Source: Roseospira visakhapatnamensis
Lineage (GTDB): Bacteria > Pseudomonadota > Alphaproteobacteria > Rhodospirillales > Rhodospirillaceae
Direction of reading: 5' to 3'
Length of the DNA: 64,000 nucleotides
Assembly (NCBI RefSeq): GCF_014197915.1
Contig: NZ_JACIGK010000013.1
Location: 1 to 64,000, forward strand
Below, piece by piece: positions 16,991 through 27,744 of the stretch. Position numbers and translations under genes: made by a program. Under the pieces are notes generated by a model that worked only from the letters and a program-made list of their open reading frames with translations, did no database searches and was not told the origin of the DNA. Within the stretch, counting starts at the first letter, position 1, and every line of letters begins with the position of its first letter.

Positions 16991-18322
16991 CTATGCTGGC
17001 GGCGTGCCGTTCTCGCCCAGAACCGCGCCGGCCAGATAGAGCGACCCGCAGACCAGCACACGGCCGGGCCGCGCGGCACGGGTCGTGATGCCCGCCAGGG
17101 CCTGAGATACATCCCCCTCCTCGTCAACGGAACAGCCCGCCGGCGCCACCGCCCGCGCCCGGTCCGCCAGCACCGCCGGGGGCACGCCGGCCTGGGTCCC
17201 GGGCACCGGCACGGCATGAAAACTCGTCGCCCGCGCCAGCAGGGGGGCCAGGAAGCCGGCCTGATCCTTGGTGTCCAGCATGCCGGCGATCAGATGCAGC
17301 GGCCGGTCGTCCCAATCCGCGAGCACCACCGCCAGGGCACGGCCGGCGTCGGGATTGTGCCCGCCATCAAGCCACAGGTCCCAGCCCGCCGGAAGCCGAC
17401 CGGCCAGGGCGCCCCGCTCCAGCCGATGCAGGCGGCCCGGCCAGATCACGCCCGTCAGCCCGGCGCGGATGGCGGCGTCGCCGGGAGTCAGGCCGGACGG
17501 CAGCGCGCGCGCCACCTGGATCGCCAGCGCCGCGTTGGCCCGTTGGTGCACGCCGAGCAGCGCCGGCGCCGGCCAGGACGCGCCGGCCACATGCACCCCG
17601 CCGTCGCCGGCGGTTTTCCAACGCCAGTCCCGGCCGCCCAAGACCAGGGGCGCACCCACCTCGGCCGCCCGCCGCGTCAGCACCGTCGCCGCATCGGGCG
17701 CCTGGGCGGCGGCGACACAGGGCACCCCGGGCTTGAGGATGCCGGCCTTCTCGAAGGCGATGGCGGCCAGCGTCTCGCCGAGGAACTGCTGATGATCCAT
17801 CGACAACGGCGTGATTACCGTCACCGCCGGCCGCTCGACCACGTTGGTGGCGTCCAGGCGCCCGCCCAGGCCGGTTTCCAGCAAAACCACATCGGCCGGC
17901 GCCCGCGCGAAGGCCAGCAGGGCGGCACAGGTGGTGATCTCGAAGAAGGTGATCGGCCGGCCCGCGTTGGTCCGCTCGCATTCCTCCAGCAGGGCCGCCA
18001 GATGATCCTCGTCGATCAGGCGTCCTCCGCCGGCCCGTGCCAGGCGGATCCGCTCGGCGAAGCGCACCAGGTGCGGCGAGGTGTACACATGCACCCTCAG
18101 CCCGGCCGCTTCCAGGATGGCCCGCAGGACCGCCACCACCGAGCCCTTGCCGTTGGTCCCGGCCACATGCACCACCGGCGGCAACCGTCGCTCCGGATGC
18201 CCCAGATCGGCCAGCAGCCGCCAGACCCGATCAAGCACCAGGTCGATGACCTTTGGGTGCAGGGTCATCAGCCGCGCCAGCACCCGATCGGCGGGCGGCG
18301 GCGCGGGCGTCCCGACGCTCAC
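16991..18322 (-). CDS. folC: Bifunctional folylpolyglutamate/dihydrofolate synthase
   Basis: The 443-residue cytoplasmic enzyme adds glutamate to dihydropteroate and to folates using ATP. Family signatures are clear: P-loop [11 protein letters not shown] near residue 52, the segment [14 protein letters not shown] near 81, [11 protein letters not shown] near 152 and LDGGHNPDA near 315. Its start overlaps the accD stop (ATGA), making it the last gene of the trpB-trpA-accD-folC run, an order common in alphaproteobacteria. The alternative single-function annotation (FPGS only) cannot be excluded, but the bifunctional form is usual in this group. Confidence 0.95.
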   Translation of the reverse strand: MSVGTPAPPPADRVLARLMTLHPKVIDLVLDRVWRLLADLGHPERRLPPVVHVAGTNGKGSVVAVLRAILEAAGLRVHVYTSPHLVRFAERIRLARAGGGRLIDEDHLAALLEECERTNAGRPITFFEITTCAALLAFARAPADVVLLETGLGGRLDATNVVERPAVTVITPLSMDHQQFLGETLAAIAFEKAGILKPGVPCVAAAQAPDAATVLTRRAAEVGAPLVLGGRDWRWKTAGDGGVHVAGASWPAPALLGVHQRANAALAIQVARALPSGLTPGDAAIRAGLTGVIWPGRLHRLERGALAGRLPAGWDLWLDGGHNPDAGRALAVVLADWDDRPLHLIAGMLDTKDQAGFLAPLLARATSFHAVPVPGTQAGVPPAVLADRARAVAPAGCSVDEEGDVSQALAGITTRAARPGRVLVCGSLYLAGAVLGENGTPPA

Positions 18323-19431
18323 GCCCCGGGCGGGGGGCGGTCGGCGGCGGTGGAGGCGGCCTCGCTGTTCTCGACGATGGTCTCGCCGGATCGGGCCGCC
18401 TTGGTTCCACGCGATCCGTGCGCCTTGCCCTCGCGCGCCGGGTCGTCCTCGGGTGTTTCCACGTCGGGATGGGGCGTGTCGCTGTCATCCACCGGTCCGG
18501 TGGGCTCGGTCTCCCGATGGCCGCCGGAGGGAGAGCCGACGTCTTCCGTGGGCACCGGCAGCGGCGCATCGCCCGGCAGGTGCGGCTGCATCAGCAAGCG
18601 GATCACCCTGGCCAGCGTCGCCTTCAACTGGTCACGGGGCACGACCATGTCCACCATGCCGTGCTCCAGCAGGTACTCGGCCCGCTGGAAGCCCTTGGGC
18701 AGCTTCTCGTGAATGGTCTGCTCGATCACCCGGGCGCCGGCGAAGCCGACGATGGCGCCCGGCTCGGCGATGGCGATGTCGCCCAGCATGGCCAGCGATG
18801 CCGTCACCCCCCCCGTGGTCGGGTCGGTCAGCACGACGATGTAGGGCAGGCCCGCGTCCTTGACCATGTCCACGGCCACGGTCACCCGCGCCATCTGCAT
18901 CAGCGACAGGATGCCTTCCTGCATGCGGGCGCCGCCCGAGGCGGGAATGAGCACCAGCGGCGCCTTCTCGGCGACCGCCAGTTCGGCGGCGACCACCACG
19001 CCCTCGCCCACGGCCATGCCCATGGAGCCGCCCATGAACTCGAAATCGAAGGCCGCGACCACCGTGGTCCGCGCCTCGATCGGCCCCTTGGCGACGATGA
19101 TGGCGTCGCTTTCGCTGGTGCGGGCCTGGGCATCCCGCAGGCGATCGGTATAGCGCTTGATGTCGCGAAACTTGAGCGGATCGGCCGGCACCTTGGGCAG
19201 CGGCACGCGGTCGTGCACGCTGTCATCGAACAGCATGGCCAGGCGCCGCTTGACCGGCAGGCGCATGTGGTGCCCGCACTGCGGACAGACCCGGCGCGCC
19301 TTGTCCAGCTCCTTGTGGAAGATCATGTGGCCGCAGTCGGGGCACTTGTGCCACAGGTTGTCCGGAACCTCGCGGGTGGTGCCCACCAGGCTGCGGATCT
19401 TGGGGCGGACGTAGTCGGACAGCCAGTTCAT
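18319..19431 (-). CDS. accD: Acetyl-CoA carboxylase carboxyltransferase subunit beta
   Basis: AccD pairs with AccA to transfer carboxyl from biotin to acetyl-CoA, the first step of fatty-acid synthesis. The 370-residue protein has the N-terminal zinc ribbon with two C-x2-C pairs (CPDC and CPQC) at about residues 28-50 and the crotonase-like core with SGGARMQEG and [10 protein letters not shown]. Start at 19431 is preferred over an upstream TTG because GGGAG precedes it by 6 bases. Compared with family members of about 300 residues, it has an extra acidic, Pro/Ser/Thr-rich tail of about 84 residues (287-370), probably disordered. It overlaps folC by 4 bp. Confidence 0.95.
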   Translation of the reverse strand: MNWLSDYVRPKIRSLVGTTREVPDNLWHKCPDCGHMIFHKELDKARRVCPQCGHHMRLPVKRRLAMLFDDSVHDRVPLPKVPADPLKFRDIKRYTDRLRDAQARTSESDAIIVAKGPIEARTTVVAAFDFEFMGGSMGMAVGEGVVVAAELAVAEKAPLVLIPASGGARMQEGILSLMQMARVTVAVDMVKDAGLPYIVVLTDPTTGGVTASLAMLGDIAIAEPGAIVGFAGARVIEQTIHEKLPKGFQRAEYLLEHGMVDMVVPRDQLKATLARVIRLLMQPHLPGDAPLPVPTEDVGSPSGGHRETEPTGPVDDSDTPHPDVETPEDDPAREGKAHGSRGTKAARSGETIVENSEAASTAADRPPPGA

Positions 19432-19488
19432 GGATGCTCCCGAAGGCAACGGACACGGATCACGGACAGGACGGACTCACGGAGCGGC

Positions 19489-20325
19489 TCAGGATCTGGC
19501 GGCGCGGACCGCCGCCGCCAGGTCCCGCACCAGAACCAGCGGATCGTCACCGGCCGCCACCCGCTCGACAACGGCGGAGCCGACCACGGCGGCGTCGGCG
19601 ATGCGGGCCATGGCCGCCGCCTGCTCCGGCGTGCGGATGCCGAAGCCCACGGCGATCGGCAGGTCCGTCCGCTCGCGCACGCGGGCCACGGCGTCGGCCA
19701 CCTGCGTCTGATCGGCCGCCCGTGTCCCGGTGATGCCAGTGATGGACACGTAATACAGGAAACCACCGGCCTTGACCAGGATGGCGGCCAGCCGCGACGC
19801 ATCCGTGGTGGGCGCGGCCAGCAGGATGAGATGCAGGCCATGCCGCGCCAGCGGATCGGCCAGTTCCGAGGCTTCCTCCGGGGGCAGATCGACGATGATC
19901 ACCCCGTCGGCACCGGCGGCGGCGGCATCGGCCGCGAACCGGTCGACCCCATGGCTATGGATGGGATTGTAGTACCCCATCAGCACCACCGGCGTCTCGG
20001 TCTCCCGGCGCCGGAAGTCGGCCAGCATGTCCAGGGTGGCCCGCAGGGTCTGACCCGCCGCCAAGGCCCGCTGGGCGGCGGCCTGGATGGTCGGACCGTC
20101 GGCCATCGGGTCCGAGAACGGCATGCCCAGTTCGATGACGTCGGCGCCGGCCCCGGGCAGGCCGTCCAGGATGCGCCGGCCGGTCTCGCGATCCGGATCG
20201 CCGGCCATGACATAGGTCACCAGCCCGCCGCGACCGGCCGCGCGCAGGGCGGCGAAGCGGCGGTCCAGACGGTTGACCACGAGACCCGGCCCCTGGGCGG
20301 TGGGCGCGACCGGTGCTGTCATCAC
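19489..20325 (-). CDS. trpA: Tryptophan synthase alpha subunit
   Basis: TrpA cleaves indole-3-glycerol phosphate to indole, which is channelled to TrpB. The 278-residue TIM-barrel protein shows the catalytic motif [14 protein letters not shown] (Glu and Asp acid-base residues) and the phosphate-loop region GITGTR. Its length is near the usual 265-280. The start overlaps the trpB stop by ATGA, so the two subunits are translationally coupled. accD follows 57 bp downstream. Confidence 0.97.
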   Translation of the reverse strand: MMTAPVAPTAQGPGLVVNRLDRRFAALRAAGRGGLVTYVMAGDPDRETGRRILDGLPGAGADVIELGMPFSDPMADGPTIQAAAQRALAAGQTLRATLDMLADFRRRETETPVVLMGYYNPIHSHGVDRFAADAAAAGADGVIIVDLPPEEASELADPLARHGLHLILLAAPTTDASRLAAILVKAGGFLYYVSITGITGTRAADQTQVADAVARVRERTDLPIAVGFGIRTPEQAAAMARIADAAVVGSAVVERVAAGDDPLVLVRDLAAAVRAARS

Positions 20326-21575
20326 AGGACTCCCTCCAGGTCCATCCCGCCGGCCCCGGTCCCCAGGACCTTGGCGACCGTGTTGACGTCCTTGTCACCG
20401 CGCCCCGACATGTTCAGGACCATGAGGTGATCCCGGGACAGCTCCGGCGCCATCTTCATCACCTGCGCCACCGCGTGGGCGCTTTCCAGCGCCGGAATGA
20501 TGCCCTCCAGGCGCGTGGTCGCCTGAAAGGCCGCCAGGGCCTCGGCATCGGTGACGGGCACGTACTCCACCCGGCCTTGGTCCTTCAGCCAGGCGTGTTC
20601 CGGCCCCACGCCTGGATAATCCAGGCCGGCGGAAACGGAATGGGCCTCGGTGATCTGGCCGTCGTCGGTCTGCAACAGGTAGGTCCGGTTGCCGTGCAGC
20701 ACCCCCGGGCGCCCCCCGGTCATGGAGGCCGCGTGCCGCCCGGTCTCGACCCCGTCGCCGGCCGCCTCCACGCCGACAATGCGCACGTCGGGTTCGTCCA
20801 GGAACGGATGGAACAGGCCCATGGCGTTGGAGCCACCGCCGATGCAGGCCACCAGGCTGTCGGGCAGGCGGCCTTCCAGTTCCAGGATCTGCTCGCGCGT
20901 TTCCTCGCCGATCACCGACTGGAAGTCCCGCACCATGGCCGGATACGGATGCGGCCCGGCCACGGTACCGATCAGGTAGTAGGTGTCGTGGACGTTGGCC
21001 ACCCAGTCGCGCATGGCGTCGTTCATGGCGTCCTTGAGGGTGGCGGAGCCGCTGGTGACCGGCTTTACCTCGGCCCCCAGCAGCTTCATGCGGAAGACAT
21101 TGGGGGCCTGCCGCTCGATATCCGTCTGCCCCATGTAGACCACGCACTGCAAGCCGAACAGCGCGCACACCGTGGCCACGGCCACGCCGTGCTGACCGGC
21201 GCCGGTCTCGGCGATGATGCGGGTCTTGCCCATGCGCCGGGCCAGCAGGATCTGGCCCATGCAGCTGTTCACCTTGTGCGCGCCGGTGTGGTTCAGATCC
21301 TCGCGCTTGAAGTAGATCTTGGCGCCGCCCAGGTGTTCGGTCATGCGACGGGCGAAGTACAACGGGCTGGGACGCCCGACGTAGTGCCGCAGATAGCCGT
21401 CCAACTCCTGCTGGAAGGCGGGATCGGCCCGCGCCGCCCGATAGGCCGCGTCCACCTCCAGGATCAGCGGCATCAAGGTCTCGGCCACGAAGCGACCGCC
21501 GAAATGGCCGAAGTGGCCCCCTTCGTCGGGTCCGGCGCGATAGCTGTTGGGGGGAGGCGTCGCAGTCTGGGTCAT
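20322..21575 (-). CDS. trpB: Tryptophan synthase beta subunit
   Basis: TrpB condenses indole and serine with pyridoxal phosphate. The 417-residue protein (from the ATG at 21575) contains the PLP lysine in HTGAHKVNS, the phosphate-binding GGGSNAMG and the typical start region [13 protein letters not shown]. Earlier in-frame codons were rejected: they would add a non-conserved Arg/Ala-rich extension and the region before 21575 shows AAAGG about 12 bases upstream. A TATAAC at about 20-30 bases before the start could be the -10 of the operon. The usual partner trpF is not upstream; a divergent EamA gene is there instead. Confidence 0.97.
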   Translation of the reverse strand: MTQTATPPPNSYRAGPDEGGHFGHFGGRFVAETLMPLILEVDAAYRAARADPAFQQELDGYLRHYVGRPSPLYFARRMTEHLGGAKIYFKREDLNHTGAHKVNSCMGQILLARRMGKTRIIAETGAGQHGVAVATVCALFGLQCVVYMGQTDIERQAPNVFRMKLLGAEVKPVTSGSATLKDAMNDAMRDWVANVHDTYYLIGTVAGPHPYPAMVRDFQSVIGEETREQILELEGRLPDSLVACIGGGSNAMGLFHPFLDEPDVRIVGVEAAGDGVETGRHAASMTGGRPGVLHGNRTYLLQTDDGQITEAHSVSAGLDYPGVGPEHAWLKDQGRVEYVPVTDAEALAAFQATTRLEGIIPALESAHAVAQVMKMAPELSRDHLMVLNMSGRGDKDVNTVAKVLGTGAGGMDLEGVL

Positions 21576-21750
21576 CGAGTCCGTCACCTTTCTTCGCGCC
21601 GGGGTTATAGCCTGTCGTGACGGACCGGGCCTAGAGCAAAGTGCGGCAGGGCGACGCGGGGCGGCAAGGGCACCAGCGCGTCGTCCTGGTGCCGAGGCCC
21701 CTGACCGGCCCGCGCCCACGGGCGGGCCGGCGGCCCAGCGGAGGGCATCG

Positions 21751-21769
21751 CATTGTCAGGGTGACAATG
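21751..21769. promoter_or_regulatory. Perfect 8-3-8 inverted repeat, candidate operator
   Basis: CATTGTCA-GGG-TGACAATG lies in the divergent region between trpB and the EamA gene, 69 bases before the EamA start at 21838. A TTGTCA half matches a -35-like sequence. Size and symmetry resemble operators of GntR/FCD-type regulators, but no regulator gene is adjacent and the regulator is unknown. Confidence 0.5.
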
Positions 21770-21837
21770 TTACGATTGATACGCCGCAGACATCGGTGCA
21801 ATCTGATCTTGTTGTCCCGATTGTATCGAGGTCGCCG

Positions 21838-22788
21838 ATGGCACATCCGCCACCAAGAGCTGGAATCGCGCTCGCGTTCGTCTGCCTGGTGATCCTGGGG
21901 GTGATGCCGATCGTCGCCAACAGCCGCCCGGCCGCCTTCGACGCGCTCAGCTTCGCCTTCTTCCTGTCGATCTGGCAGCTCCTGGCCTCCCTCCCCCTGC
22001 TGGTGTGGGAACTGCGATCGGCGAACACGGGTCTCTTCCAGGCCCACCTCACCCCGGCCCTGAGGCGCCGTACCCTGGCCATCATCCTGCTGACCGGGGC
22101 GATCTTTGGCCTGTCGACCTATGTCTACGTGCTGGCGGTCGAAAAGGCCGGGGCGGTGAGCGCCGCGATCGCCATCCAGGCGTATCCCCTGTTCGCGATC
22201 CTGTGGGAAACACTGTTCCTGAAGCGCCGCAAGACCACCCTGGAACTGCTGTTCACGGTCATGATGGTGGCCGCGCTCTATGCCCTGGCGACGGAGGGAA
22301 CCGGGCGGATCGCCGGGTTCTCGCCCTGGTTTGCCGTGGCCCTGGGGGTTCCCTTCCTGTGGAGCGTCGCCCACGTCATCATCAAGGAGGTGCTGGACCG
22401 CACCCCGATCACGCCCGCGCAGGTCACGTTCCTTCGGGTGCTGGTGTCGGTGGCGATCCTCGGGGTCTTGCTCACGGCCATCCTGGGACCCGCGCGGATC
22501 CTGGCCGACCTTCGGACGATCGAGTTCCAGGTCTTCGCCCTCGTCATGGGCGTCGTCTACTACCTGGAACTGATCGTCTGGTTCTACGCCGTGCGCTCCA
22601 TCGACGTGTCCGTGGCCAGTTCCGTCACCGTCCCCTGGCCGGCGCTGACCATGGTGCTGGCCGTTCCCCTGCTGGGCGAGACCGTCGAGGGGTACCAGGT
22701 GGTCACCCTATGCGTGATCGCGGCCAGCCTGTATGGGCTGCTGTTCGCGGGGACGAGAAAGCGCCGCGCCGCCGTCCCGGACCGCTGA
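21838..22788 (+). CDS. EamA/DMT family transporter
   Basis: The 316-residue inner-membrane protein has about ten hydrophobic segments in two repeats, typical of EamA (drug/metabolite transporter) exporters. The ATG at 21838 is preceded by GAGG at about 6 bases and begins just before the first membrane helix (GIALAFVCLVILGVM); the long upstream extension of the frame runs through the divergent promoter region and was rejected. The C-terminal repeat contains VTVPWPALTMVLAVPLLGE, a usual family feature. Substrate is unknown. A perfect 19-bp inverted repeat upstream suggests regulation. Confidence 0.88.
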   Translation: MAHPPPRAGIALAFVCLVILGVMPIVANSRPAAFDALSFAFFLSIWQLLASLPLLVWELRSANTGLFQAHLTPALRRRTLAIILLTGAIFGLSTYVYVLAVEKAGAVSAAIAIQAYPLFAILWETLFLKRRKTTLELLFTVMMVAALYALATEGTGRIAGFSPWFAVALGVPFLWSVAHVIIKEVLDRTPITPAQVTFLRVLVSVAILGVLLTAILGPARILADLRTIEFQVFALVMGVVYYLELIVWFYAVRSIDVSVASSVTVPWPALTMVLAVPLLGETVEGYQVVTLCVIAASLYGLLFAGTRKRRAAVPDR

Positions 22789-22835
22789 CGCCCGGCCTCT
22801 GACGACCACGCGTCACGGTCCGAGTCCGGTTCGGC

Positions 22836-24452
22836 TCAACCGCCCGACACCGGCTCGTCCGGCGCGAGGTCCCGGGCCAGGCAGATGCGGTTCTTGCCGG
22901 CGGCCTTGGCGGCATACATGGCCTCGTCCGCCAGACGCACCACGGTGGCCGCGTCGTACGAGTCCTCCGGCCACAGGGCCAGTCCGATGCTGGCCCCCAC
23001 GGCCCGCCCGGCCCATGACAGTGCCCGCACGTTGTCCAGGACCTTGGTGGCCACGCCTCGCGCGACCTGAACGTCGGTAACCTCCGAAAGCAGGACGACG
23101 AATTCGTCGCCGCCATAGCGGGCCGGCACATCGACCGCGCGACAGGTCTCGGTCAGCACCGCCGCGACATCGATCAGCACCTGGTCGCCAACCTCGTGGC
23201 CCAGGGTGTCGTTGATGGTCTTGAAGCCATCGAGGTCCATGTACAGGACGGCGAACCGGCGATCGTAGCGCTTCGCGCGCAGGACCTCCTCGTCCAGGTG
23301 TTCGGTGAACGTGACGCGATTGGCGAGGCCGGTCAGGGAATCGAACCGGGCCAGCGACTCCAGATGCTGGCGGTGACGCCGCCGCTCCACCACCACCACG
23401 GAAACCGCGCGCGTGCCGACCGCCAGCAGGATCAACACGGGCACACCGATGATCAGGGCGTTCACGATGGCCCCCCGCCGCCATCGCGCCAGCGTCGATT
23501 CAGGCACCCGTGAGGCCAGCACCCAGCGATACCCGTCATTGTGCCGCGCCACCGAGGTTTCCGCCTCGCCGGACGGGCCGGGACAGTCGCTGAGCCCCTC
23601 CAGGGGGAAGTAGGTGTCGTAGGTGAACAGGCCGTGCTCGGTCCGCACATCGCCGCGCGGGTGCTTGTTCATGTAGTCCCAGGCGGCCGGAAACAGGTCG
23701 GGCATGCGATCATCCGACTGTTCGGGAAACATGAACCCCCATCGCGGTGGCGGATTCGGGGTCACGAACCAGTAGCCCTCGTTGTTCATCATCATCGCAT
23801 GACCCGCCGAGACCGCGCCTGCCGCCTCCACCCCGCCCAGCATGGTCTGGGCCAGGAAGTTGATGAGCACCACGCCGCGCGTGCGCCCACTTCCGTCGAC
23901 GACGGACGTGCCGACGCGAATCATCGGCTTGTGGGGAACCTCGATAACACCCCGTTCAATGTTCAGGTCCAGCGGCGAGACATAGATCTGCCCCGGATCG
24001 ACGGCGAGCGCCTCGGCGAAGTAATACCGGCCCGCCTTGTCCTGAAGCTCGGCCTCGGGCACCACCGAGGGCACCCCGTCGTTGGCGTTGACGCGCACGA
24101 CCTCCCTGCCGGCGTCGTCGAGGTAGCGAATCTGGTCGTAGATACGGGCATTACGCGACAGGGCCAGATACTCCCGCGCCATGCCCGCGCGCGCGCCGGA
24201 CTCCCCGTCGGCCAGGAACGCCGCCAGTTCGTTCTGATCGGCCAGGATGCAGACATCGGCGGCCACCTGGAACAGGCCGCGCGCCACCGCCTCGCGTTGC
24301 AGGTTCACGGCGAACCGCTCGCTACGGCGAACCTCCTCAAGGCGGGTCGAGAACGACCATATGGCGTGGCCGGAGATCGCGATGATGGGGATCAGGGCCA
24401 GGATCGGGAACGCCGTCCAGAACGGTCTCCACGACGTACTTCGTCTCGCCAT
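22836..24452 (-). CDS. Membrane diguanylate cyclase with periplasmic sensor domain
   Basis: The 538-residue protein synthesises cyclic di-GMP. A first membrane helix at about residues 10-30 is followed by a dCACHE-like periplasmic domain (about 40-320, with a typical YLALSRNARIYDQIRYLD start and YFAEALAVDPGQIYVSPLDLN), a second helix at about 330-355 and a GGDEF domain near 370-530. The active site is intact (RYGGDEF) and the inhibitory I-site R-x-x-D (RAVD) lies exactly five residues before GGDEF. Start at 24452 follows GGAG by about 10 bases; upstream codons of the frame overlap treY and lack family similarity. It is downstream of treY in the same direction, 118 bp apart. Confidence 0.9.
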   Translation of the reverse strand: MARRSTSWRPFWTAFPILALIPIIAISGHAIWSFSTRLEEVRRSERFAVNLQREAVARGLFQVAADVCILADQNELAAFLADGESGARAGMAREYLALSRNARIYDQIRYLDDAGREVVRVNANDGVPSVVPEAELQDKAGRYYFAEALAVDPGQIYVSPLDLNIERGVIEVPHKPMIRVGTSVVDGSGRTRGVVLINFLAQTMLGGVEAAGAVSAGHAMMMNNEGYWFVTPNPPPRWGFMFPEQSDDRMPDLFPAAWDYMNKHPRGDVRTEHGLFTYDTYFPLEGLSDCPGPSGEAETSVARHNDGYRWVLASRVPESTLARWRRGAIVNALIIGVPVLILLAVGTRAVSVVVVERRRHRQHLESLARFDSLTGLANRVTFTEHLDEEVLRAKRYDRRFAVLYMDLDGFKTINDTLGHEVGDQVLIDVAAVLTETCRAVDVPARYGGDEFVVLLSEVTDVQVARGVATKVLDNVRALSWAGRAVGASIGLALWPEDSYDAATVVRLADEAMYAAKAAGKNRICLARDLAPDEPVSGG

Positions 24453-24570
24453 ACCCGCCGTCTCCAGTCCCGACCCAGACCAACCAATACCACAAGATCG
24501 ATGGAGACTTCCCGGATATGCGAGACACATTGGCCTGGACACCCGCCTGAGGGGCGTCGGCGCCATCGAC

Positions 24571-27500
24571 TCACGCCGTCTCGACGACCACGACCGAAAC
24601 AGGCAGGCTCGCCAACAACCGGTCGACAGCCAGGGCGTCCGACCCCACACCCTCGGCATCCCCCAGGACGCGCAGTCCGTCGAGGCCGTCGCGGATCGTC
24701 CCCCCCGCCCAGGCATCGTCCTCCGGCACGCGCACCCGCGTTCCATCCCAGGCGTCGGGCAGGGGCATCGGACGGCTCTCCATCAGCGGCCACACCAGGC
24801 GCGGCACGACCACCACCAGGGCCGCCGGCAAGGACGTGTCGCCCCGGTCCTCGCTCGACGGCAGGCGCGCAAAGGCCACCAGGCGGTCGGCCTGGGGACC
24901 CTCGATCTCAAGCGGCCGGTACTCCCCCGCCGCGAACAGGCGCGGCCAGCGCCGCCGCAAGTCCAACAGGGCCGCGATCAGCGCCTGCTTGACGCGGCCA
25001 TCGCGCCAGCAGGCCAGCAGGTCCTTGGGCCGCCGGCCGGCCGCCAGGGCGTCCGCCCGGGTCGCGAAGTCCACCGGGCGCCGGTTGTCGGGGTCCACCA
25101 GGCTGAAGTCCCAGAAGTCGGTGCCCTGGTACAGGTCCGGCACCCCCGGCACGGTCAGCTTCAGTGTCGTCTGCGCCAGCCCGTTGACGGCGCCCACCGG
25201 CGCCAGGCGGGCCACGAAGGTGGCCATGTCGGCCAGGAAGGCGGTGCCCAGCGCCGGCGACAGCACGCTCCGCACGAAGTCGTCCAGCGCCGCCTCGTAT
25301 TCGGCGTCTGGAGCCGTCCAGGCGGTTTCCTCCTTGGCCTCGCGCACGGCCTTGTTCATGTAGGCCGCGACTCGCTCGACATAGGCGACCAGGGCCTCCG
25401 GGTCGGGCGCCAGCACCTCCCCCGCGTCCCCCAGACGGGCAAGGTCCAACGGCCAGCTGGCCAGCAGGGTCTGGTAGAACAGGTACTCGTCGTTGGCGCT
25501 GGGCGCGCGCCGCTGCTCCGACAACAGGCTCACGCGCCGCTGGTTCAGATCCTGCCAGCGCCGCACCCGCTGCGCCCAGAGGTCCGGGCACTCCGAGATC
25601 ACCGCCAGGCGCACCCGCGCGTCCTCGCCGCGCTTGTGGTCGTGGGTGGCGCTGGCCAGCATGGCGAACGGCCAGTCCTGGCGGCGTTCCTGGTTGGCAT
25701 GGTGGAACGCCGCCGGTGACAGGCCGAAACGCTCCGGCTCGCCCCCGACCTCATTGATCGCCGCCAGCCGGACATAGCGGTAGAAGGCGGTATCCTCCAT
25801 CGCCTTGGCCATCACGGGTCCCGTCAACTGCTGCACCCGCATCGCCACTTCCAGAACCTCACTGGCCGCGTGACCGGCGCCGGCCAGGGCCAGATCCGCG
25901 GTCAGCACGTCATGCAGGAAGTCGTAGATCGACAGGTCCGGCGCGCGCGCCATCTTGCGGGCGCGGCCGATGGCCCATTGCAGGTCGCGCCGGTCCTGGT
26001 CGTCGATGCGCGCCCGCGCCTCGGTGGCGCCGCCGCCGGCCGCCTCGGCGGGCGTGCCGCCGGCCAGGGCGAGGGTCTCGGTCAGCGCGTCCGGACTGAC
26101 GTAGGTACGGTAGACCGGGAAATGGGTGACCACGTTGATCAGGGCCGAGCGCAACGCCAGCCGTGAGTAATCCCGCGTGCCGCGCGCGGTCTTGGCCAGA
26201 CGCGTGAGCCGGTTGGCCATCACGCCCACCTCGCTGGTGAGGGACTCTTCCATCACCTGCCGCTTGGCGGCGCGCACGACCGTCTCGAAGTCGGGGGGTG
26301 CGCCCAGCACGCGGGCGTACTCGTGGTCCAACGGCTCCTCCCCGGCGGGGTCGATGAACAGGCCGAGGACATGGTTCATGAACTCGTAGCCGGTCGAGCC
26401 GGCGATGGGCCAGTCCGCGCGCAGCCGCTCGTGGGGGGCCAGGATCTTCTCGACCACCACGTACATCGGCTGGTCGGCCCCGAACGGAGACACGCCCAGG
26501 ATCGCGCCCGGCGCGGCGTCCGGGTCCGGCGCGACGTCGGCGTCGGCGTAAGGCGTGACCCGACCGCCGACCACGCCCCGCGCCAGGGCCTGACCCAGGT
26601 CCGCCTGCAGGCGCCGGAAGTAGGTGGCCGGATCCCACAGGCCGTCCACATGGTCCAGGCGCACGCCTTGCACGCGTCCCTCGGCGACCAGGTCCAGCAG
26701 CAGGCGATGGGTGGTGACGAACAGGTCATCGCGCTCCATGCGCAGCGCGGCCAGATCATTGATCTCGAAAAAGCGGCGATAGTTGATCTCGTGCGCCGCC
26801 ACGCGCCAGAAGGCGGGGCGATAGGCCTGCCGCTCCATCAGCGCGTCCAGGGCGTCGAAGCTGGCCGGGCGCCCGGGCTCGCCGGCGAAGGCGTTCTCGG
26901 CGGCGGCCACCACCGCGCGCGCCTCCTCGCTTTCGCTCAACAACTCGACGAGGCGGCTCTTGACCACCGCGGCCACCTGACGCCGCGCGATGCGGGCGGC
27001 GTCGTCATCGGCCGCCACCTTCAGGGAGTCGGCCCCGGCGATGACCAGGGCCAGCACGGTCTTCTCGATCCCGCCGGCGGTGAGCCCCCGGCGCAGGATG
27101 TCGCCGTAGTCCCGCACGGCCACGGGGAAGGCGTGCTCGTAGTACCGCACCACGAACCCGCCCTGATCGGCGTCGTGACCCAGGCGCAGTTCACCCCGGT
27201 CCAGGATCGCGCCGAAATGGTCGCCCAGCACCGGCAGCAGGATACGGCCCGAGAGCGAGGGCTCGGCGGGCTCCCAGTCGATGTCGAACCAGTCCGCGTA
27301 GGGGCTGTCGCGGCCCCACTCCAGCACGTCACGCCACCATTGGTTCTCCCCCACGCCGATGCCCATGTGGTTGGGCACGACGTCGACGATCAGCCCGAGA
27401 CCGTGCACCTGCAAGGTATCGCTGAAGCGGCGAAACGCGGCCTCGCCGCCCAGGTCCGGGTTCAGACGTCCATGGTCGATGATGTCATAGCCATGGGTGG

Positions 27501-27702
27501 ACCCCGGCCGCGCCATGTGAATCGGCGACAGATAGACGTGGCTCACCCCCAGGGCGGCCAGCGTGGGCACCACGGCGGCCGCCCGGTCAAAGCCGAAGTC
27601 CGGGGTGAGTTGCAGGCGCAGGGTGGCCCGGGGAAAGGGTGACGGGCCGGCCCCGTCGGCACGGACCGGGCGCGTCGGAGCGGGGGCGGTGTCAGACATC
27701 AT
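24571..27702 (-). CDS. treY: Malto-oligosyltrehalose synthase
   Basis: TreY turns the reducing-end alpha-1,4 bond of malto-oligosaccharides into a trehalose unit, the first step of the TreYZ route. The GH13 protein shows VSHVYLSPIHMARPGSTHGYD near its start, the catalytic region GVRLDHVDGLWDP and VVVEKILAPHERLR with the acid/base glutamate. From the ATG at 27702 it has 1043 residues, longer than many family members; the extra length appears as insertions between the barrel elements rather than as a fusion domain. GAGAGAGAG provides a weak ribosome-binding site. It is the third of glgX-treZ-treY, all leftward. Confidence 0.93.
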   Translation of the reverse strand: MMSDTAPAPTRPVRADGAGPSPFPRATLRLQLTPDFGFDRAAAVVPTLAALGVSHVYLSPIHMARPGSTHGYDIIDHGRLNPDLGGEAAFRRFSDTLQVHGLGLIVDVVPNHMGIGVGENQWWRDVLEWGRDSPYADWFDIDWEPAEPSLSGRILLPVLGDHFGAILDRGELRLGHDADQGGFVVRYYEHAFPVAVRDYGDILRRGLTAGGIEKTVLALVIAGADSLKVAADDDAARIARRQVAAVVKSRLVELLSESEEARAVVAAAENAFAGEPGRPASFDALDALMERQAYRPAFWRVAAHEINYRRFFEINDLAALRMERDDLFVTTHRLLLDLVAEGRVQGVRLDHVDGLWDPATYFRRLQADLGQALARGVVGGRVTPYADADVAPDPDAAPGAILGVSPFGADQPMYVVVEKILAPHERLRADWPIAGSTGYEFMNHVLGLFIDPAGEEPLDHEYARVLGAPPDFETVVRAAKRQVMEESLTSEVGVMANRLTRLAKTARGTRDYSRLALRSALINVVTHFPVYRTYVSPDALTETLALAGGTPAEAAGGGATEARARIDDQDRRDLQWAIGRARKMARAPDLSIYDFLHDVLTADLALAGAGHAASEVLEVAMRVQQLTGPVMAKAMEDTAFYRYVRLAAINEVGGEPERFGLSPAAFHHANQERRQDWPFAMLASATHDHKRGEDARVRLAVISECPDLWAQRVRRWQDLNQRRVSLLSEQRRAPSANDEYLFYQTLLASWPLDLARLGDAGEVLAPDPEALVAYVERVAAYMNKAVREAKEETAWTAPDAEYEAALDDFVRSVLSPALGTAFLADMATFVARLAPVGAVNGLAQTTLKLTVPGVPDLYQGTDFWDFSLVDPDNRRPVDFATRADALAAGRRPKDLLACWRDGRVKQALIAALLDLRRRWPRLFAAGEYRPLEIEGPQADRLVAFARLPSSEDRGDTSLPAALVVVVPRLVWPLMESRPMPLPDAWDGTRVRVPEDDAWAGGTIRDGLDGLRVLGDAEGVGSDALAVDRLLASLPVSVVVVETA

Positions 27703-27744
27703 CGGGCGACTCTCTCTCTGCTTCGTCACGACCTGGACGGTTGT

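Noticed and set aside
21576-21837. Search for a tryptophan-rich leader peptide before trpB
   Set aside because: No short frame with adjacent Trp codons and no terminator/antiterminator pair was seen.
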